Assembly: GCA_019115345.1 (NCBI GenBank)
Contig: DXDV01000171.1
Span: forward strand, 1-8,423
DNA length: 8,423 nucleotides
Direction: 5' to 3'
Source of the DNA: Candidatus Intestinimonas stercorigallinarum
Lineage (GTDB): Bacteria > Bacillota > Clostridia > Oscillospirales > Oscillospiraceae
Shown here piece after piece: positions 5,595 through 8,423 of this stretch. Under the pieces are notes generated by a model, which worked only from the letters and a program-made list of their open reading frames with translations, did not search any database and was not told the origin of the DNA. Position 1 is the stretch's first letter; each line of letters begins with the position of its first letter. A program made the translations under genes and the position numbers.

Positions 5595-5636
5595 ATCTCA
5601 GTTTTTATATATTTGATAAGATCAGATTTCAAATCT
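5588..5636. repeat. Repeated palindromic operator-like sites upstream of the ECF gene
   Basis: The 11-mer ATTTCAAATCT occurs at 5588-5598 and 5626-5636, 38 bases apart. The second lies in a perfect palindrome, AGATTT-C-AAATCT (5624-5636), which overlaps the first base of the transglutaminase stop codon region. The first is a degraded palindrome (TTATTT-C-AAATCT) covering the -35 box of the ECF promoter. Position and symmetry suggest binding of a dimeric regulator. Confidence 0.4.
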
Positions 5637-7869
5637 ACCGGAGGGCGAAGAGCCAGCGGAAGGCCAGACGCTTCCACCAGGGCAGGGCGGCGTCCACCCG
5701 GTCCCGCTCGCCCTCCACCGCCGCAGCGGTCCGCTCCCGCTCGGCCTGGGTGAGGGTGTGCTGGCTGAAGCGGGCCTTCAGGGCCAGCTCCTCCACCTGG
5801 GGCTGTTCCCTGCCGCCCCAGGGCAGGAGCCGCCTTTGGAGCCGGTAGGCCCAGAGGGCGGCGGCGTTGGCGTCGCCCTCCCGGAGCCGCTTCCGCCACA
5901 GGCGGGCGGCAAGCCGCCGCCGGACGAAGAGGAACAGCCACAGCCCCAGGGCCAGGGCGGGCCATTTGAGCATGCTCAGGTCCGCCGTCCGGGCCGTCCC
6001 CTCCTCCGTCCCCGCCGCGCCCTCCGCGGATCCCTGGGAGGGGCCGGGGGTAGGGGCGGCGGAGCTCTGGGGGGTAGGCGCCGGTGTGGGGGTGGGCGTC
6101 GGAGCCGGCGTGGGGGTGGGCTGGACGGTCTCCGCCCCTCCCTCGCCCTCCGTCTCTCCGCCGTAGGCGGGGGTGACCTCCACCAGGTACCAGCCGTAGC
6201 CGTCCAGGTAGATCTCCACCCAGGCGTGGGCCGCCGACTCGGGCACGTCCACCCGGCCGGAGTCGGGCACCATCACCGTGTAGCCGCTGACGTACCGGGC
6301 GGGAATGCCCGCCATCCGGAAAAACAGGGCGGCGGCGGTGGCGTAGTGCATGCAGTAGCCCCGCCCGCTCTGGTTGAGGAAGTAGTCCACGAAGTCGGCT
6401 CCCTCCGGCACGGCGGGGACGGTGGTGTCGTAGGTAGTGGCGGCGGCCAGATAGAGGGCGGTCCTCTCGGCCAGCTCCAGCTGCATTCGATACCGGCGGG
6501 GGACGGTCGCTTGATCCGAGCTCCCATCGCTTCCGCTCATGTCCACAAACACGTACTGCGATTCGACCCGGTCTGCCCAGTCCCTCAGGGCCTGCGCCGC
6601 CTCCTCCGGCACCTCCAGATAGTGCTCGTAAACGAAGGCCCGGTAGGTCTCCTCCGCCTGGGCGGCGGCCCCCTCCAGGGGCCGCATGGCGGCGTCCGGC
6701 CCGGCTCCGGGGCGATAGTAGATGGTATAGCTGCCCACGCCGAAGTTCCTGGCGATATGGGAGTCATCCGCAAAGGAGCCCCCCGACAGCTCATCGGCGT
6801 CGGTGAGGAGGAAATAGGGCGCGTAGAAGCAGTTCCCCGGCGCGCCGGTGAGGTCCACCGTCACGGCGTGCCAGTCCTTCCCGGGGGCGGTGAGGGCGGG
6901 GAAGTTCAGGGGCTCATAGCCTCCCAGGTCGCCCAACTTCTCATAGGCGGCGGCGTCCAGAGGCTCCCAGGCCGTGCCGGTATAGGTCCCGGCGGAGATG
7001 CCCCGCAGGTAGAGCCGCCCGGTCACATCGGTCTCCACCCGGAGCATGGTGCGGCTTGAGAGGGACAGAGGGCCTGCCCCGGCCAGGTCCACCCGGCTGC
7101 CGCTGCCCCCCATCCGCAGCCCGGTCTCCAGAAAGCCGGGCAGGGAGAAGGAGAGGTCCCCCGAGAGGAGGACCCCCTTGGCGGTCTGGGCCCACTGGGG
7201 ATAGACGTAGCTTTCCCGGGGGAGGGCCAGGGTGAGGAGGACCAGGGCGCAGCCGGCAGCCGGAAGGGCGGCCAGGGTGAGCCGGGCCCGGACCCCCCGC
7301 GCCTGCCGGGGGCAGGCCGCAGTGAGCAGCAGGGCGCACCAGCCGGTGAGGAGCAGCAGGAAATCCGGCCACGCGGGGAGCCGGTCGAGCTGAAAGGCGG
7401 GCAAGAGGAAGGGATAGGTCATGGCCGCGGCGGCCAGCACCGACCGCAGCCGCAGGGCGGCCCAGCTCAGGGGCAACGCCAGCAGGGCCAGGGAGGCGCA
7501 GAGAAAGAGGTCCCGTTCCCCCTCCGGAAAGGGGACGGGCAGCTCCGGACTGCCCCCCAGCGCCCGGCTCAGGCCGACCGCCACGGCTCCGGCCCCCAGG
7601 GTCAGCCGGTCCCACAGCAGCCAGGCGCACAGAGCATAGCCCTCGGCCACCGCCACCAGGCCCGCCCAGCGGAACCGGGGCAGGTTGTGGACGGCGGCCA
7701 GGACCACCCCCAGAGCGGCGGCCGTCTCGGCCAGAAGGCCCCGGTTCTCCCCAAGGGAGTAGAGGCTCTGGCAGCACAGGGCCGTCCCCGCCAGCAGCGT
7801 GGAGAGGAGAAGGGCGTCGGCGCAGAAGGCCAGGGTGCTCCACCGGCGCGGAGCCCGTTTCCGGCTCAT
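5635..7869 (-). CDS. TgpA-like membrane transglutaminase-domain protein
   Basis: This 744-residue protein has the TgpA layout. An N-terminal membrane block (about 12-35, 50-65, 70-88, 120-140, 143-160, 168-186, 198-216) is followed by a large external region. The transglutaminase core carries Cys506 (GRGYCMHYATAAALFFRMAGIPARYVSGY) and His548 (AHAWVEIYLDGYGWYLVEVTP). A Pro/Thr-rich linker spans about 583-610, one membrane segment lies at about 634-650, and a basic cytoplasmic tail resembles DUF4129. The third triad position is Glu564 instead of the usual Asp. Known homologues act at the cell envelope, but their substrates are mostly unknown. The ATG overlaps the DUF58 stop as ATGA, implying translational coupling. 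There is no obvious terminator after it, so some read-through into the ECF gene is possible. Confidence 0.88.
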   Translation of the reverse strand: MSRKRAPRRWSTLAFCADALLLSTLLAGTALCCQSLYSLGENRGLLAETAAALGVVLAAVHNLPRFRWAGLVAVAEGYALCAWLLWDRLTLGAGAVAVGLSRALGGSPELPVPFPEGERDLFLCASLALLALPLSWAALRLRSVLAAAAMTYPFLLPAFQLDRLPAWPDFLLLLTGWCALLLTAACPRQARGVRARLTLAALPAAGCALVLLTLALPRESYVYPQWAQTAKGVLLSGDLSFSLPGFLETGLRMGGSGSRVDLAGAGPLSLSSRTMLRVETDVTGRLYLRGISAGTYTGTAWEPLDAAAYEKLGDLGGYEPLNFPALTAPGKDWHAVTVDLTGAPGNCFYAPYFLLTDADELSGGSFADDSHIARNFGVGSYTIYYRPGAGPDAAMRPLEGAAAQAEETYRAFVYEHYLEVPEEAAQALRDWADRVESQYVFVDMSGSDGSSDQATVPRRYRMQLELAERTALYLAAATTYDTTVPAVPEGADFVDYFLNQSGRGYCMHYATAAALFFRMAGIPARYVSGYTVMVPDSGRVDVPESAAHAWVEIYLDGYGWYLVEVTPAYGGETEGEGGAETVQPTPTPAPTPTPTPAPTPQSSAAPTPGPSQGSAEGAAGTEEGTARTADLSMLKWPALALGLWLFLFVRRRLAARLWRKRLREGDANAAALWAYRLQRRLLPWGGREQPQVEELALKARFSQHTLTQAERERTAAAVEGERDRVDAALPWWKRLAFRWLFALR

Positions 7870-8423
7870 CCCGCCACCTCCCCGTCGGGCAGCAGGTGGA
7901 CCTGCCGGGTCTCCCGAAGGAGCCCCTCTGTCCGGACCGACCGGCCGGCGGGCGGCGCGGGGTCGGAGAGGGCGGCGGTGAGGCAGCGGTCCAGGGTCCG
8001 TCGGTCGGCCACCAGGAACCGCCGCAGCTCCCCCGTCTCCGGGTGGAGCCAGGCCACGGTGTGGCTCCGGCCCGCCGCCAGCAGGGCGGTGGACCAGGTG
8101 AAGAGCCGGTCCAGCACCCCGTCCAGCTCGTCCAGCCCGCCGAAGTGGTCAAAGGTGAGGGCGATCCCCTGCCGCCTGGGCTCCAGGGTCTCCCGGACCA
8201 CCAGCTCGTCCCGCTTGGAGGAGAGCTTCCAGTGGATGGCGGCCGCCGGGTCCCCCGCCCGGTAGGGCCGCAGGTCGTAGTCCTCCCCGGGACCTCCGCC
8301 GGGCCGGGGCTTGAGGGGACCCGACGCCTCCGCCTCCCCCCGCAGGGCGGCGGGGAGGGGCAGGTCCAGCAGCCGGGGGCGGCTCAGGGCGGAGACGGGG
8401 GCGGGCCGGGCCAGGGGCAGGGC
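7866..8423 (-). CDS. DUF58 domain-containing protein (partial, 5' end outside)
   Basis: The frame is open from the window edge at 8423 (reading ALPLARPAPVSAL...) to the TGA at 7866-7868, giving the C-terminal 185 residues. The DUF58 signature is clear in EDYDLRPYRAGDPAAAIHWKLSSKRDELVVRETLEPR, which matches the family pattern of LRxYxxGD, then IHWK, then a basic segment and VxExE-like strand. It continues through GLDELDGVLDRLFTW, consistent with the vWA-like C-terminal fold of the family. DUF58 proteins are typically membrane-anchored by the missing N-terminus and sit between a MoxR AAA ATPase gene and a transglutaminase gene, as here. A GTG at 8199-8201 falls inside the signature motif and is not a start. 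The stop overlaps the next gene's ATG. Confidence 0.88.
   Translation of the reverse strand, partial: ALPLARPAPVSALSRPRLLDLPLPAALRGEAEASGPLKPRPGGGPGEDYDLRPYRAGDPAAAIHWKLSSKRDELVVRETLEPRRQGIALTFDHFGGLDELDGVLDRLFTWSTALLAAGRSHTVAWLHPETGELRRFLVADRRTLDRCLTAALSDPAPPAGRSVRTEGLLRETRQVHLLPDGEVAG

Noticed and set aside
5587..5634. A terminator after the transglutaminase gene
   Set aside because: Short AT-rich pairings exist (TTTGA with TCAAA), but there is no stable stem followed by a T-run.
6060..6125. G-rich 24-base tandem repeat, possible quadruplex or regulatory repeat
   Set aside because: It is explained by the Pro/Thr linker of the transglutaminase protein, whose repeated PTPTPAP codons give this pattern on the opposite strand.
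5758..7059. A 433-codon plus-strand frame opposite the transglutaminase gene
   Set aside because: It lies wholly within a gene with clear catalytic motifs and has glycine-rich shadow composition.

Overview
This window looks like ordinary core chromosome from a GC-rich, endospore-forming Firmicute, most likely a Clostridia member near the Oscillospiraceae. That placement is inferred from the very high wobble-position GC, the strong GGAGG-type ribosome binding sites, and the presence of yqfC, yqfD and ylbJ, which occur only in spore formers. I see no phage, transposon, CRISPR, tRNA or rRNA, and no defence or biosynthetic system. The interesting signals are at the regulatory scale.

Left block (1-2674, minus strand): yqfC, yqfD and phoH run in one direction with gaps of 15 and 29 bases, and the first 11 codons of another gene follow at the window edge. 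This matches the conserved Bacillus/Clostridium order of two sporulation genes leading into phoH and the ybeY/pgpH/era region. A sigma-E-like -10 element sits just before yqfC, directly against the T-run of the terminator of the preceding gene.

Centre (2685-4910): a YgjP-type zinc metallopeptidase (minus) and ylbJ (plus) are divergent, with only 28 bases between start codons. Behind ylbJ is a 69-residue five-cysteine protein with its own promoter, whose TATAAT overlaps the ylbJ stop codon. A large hairpin at 4853-4905 separates this gene from the converging ECF gene and probably terminates transcription from both sides.

Right block (4951-8423, minus strand): a DUF58 protein (cut by the window edge) overlaps by ATGA a 744-residue TgpA-like membrane transglutaminase. 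This is a familiar pair that normally follows a MoxR ATPase, here outside the window. After a 102-base AT-rich gap comes an ECF transporter S component with a near-consensus vegetative promoter. Palindromic AGATTTCAAATCT-type sites and a second dyad around that promoter suggest specific repression.

The genes fall into three jobs: spore formation in the mother cell (yqfC, yqfD, ylbJ), RNA/ribosome housekeeping (phoH), and envelope or uptake functions (DUF58-transglutaminase, ECF S component). The metallopeptidase and the cysteine protein have no assigned pathway.
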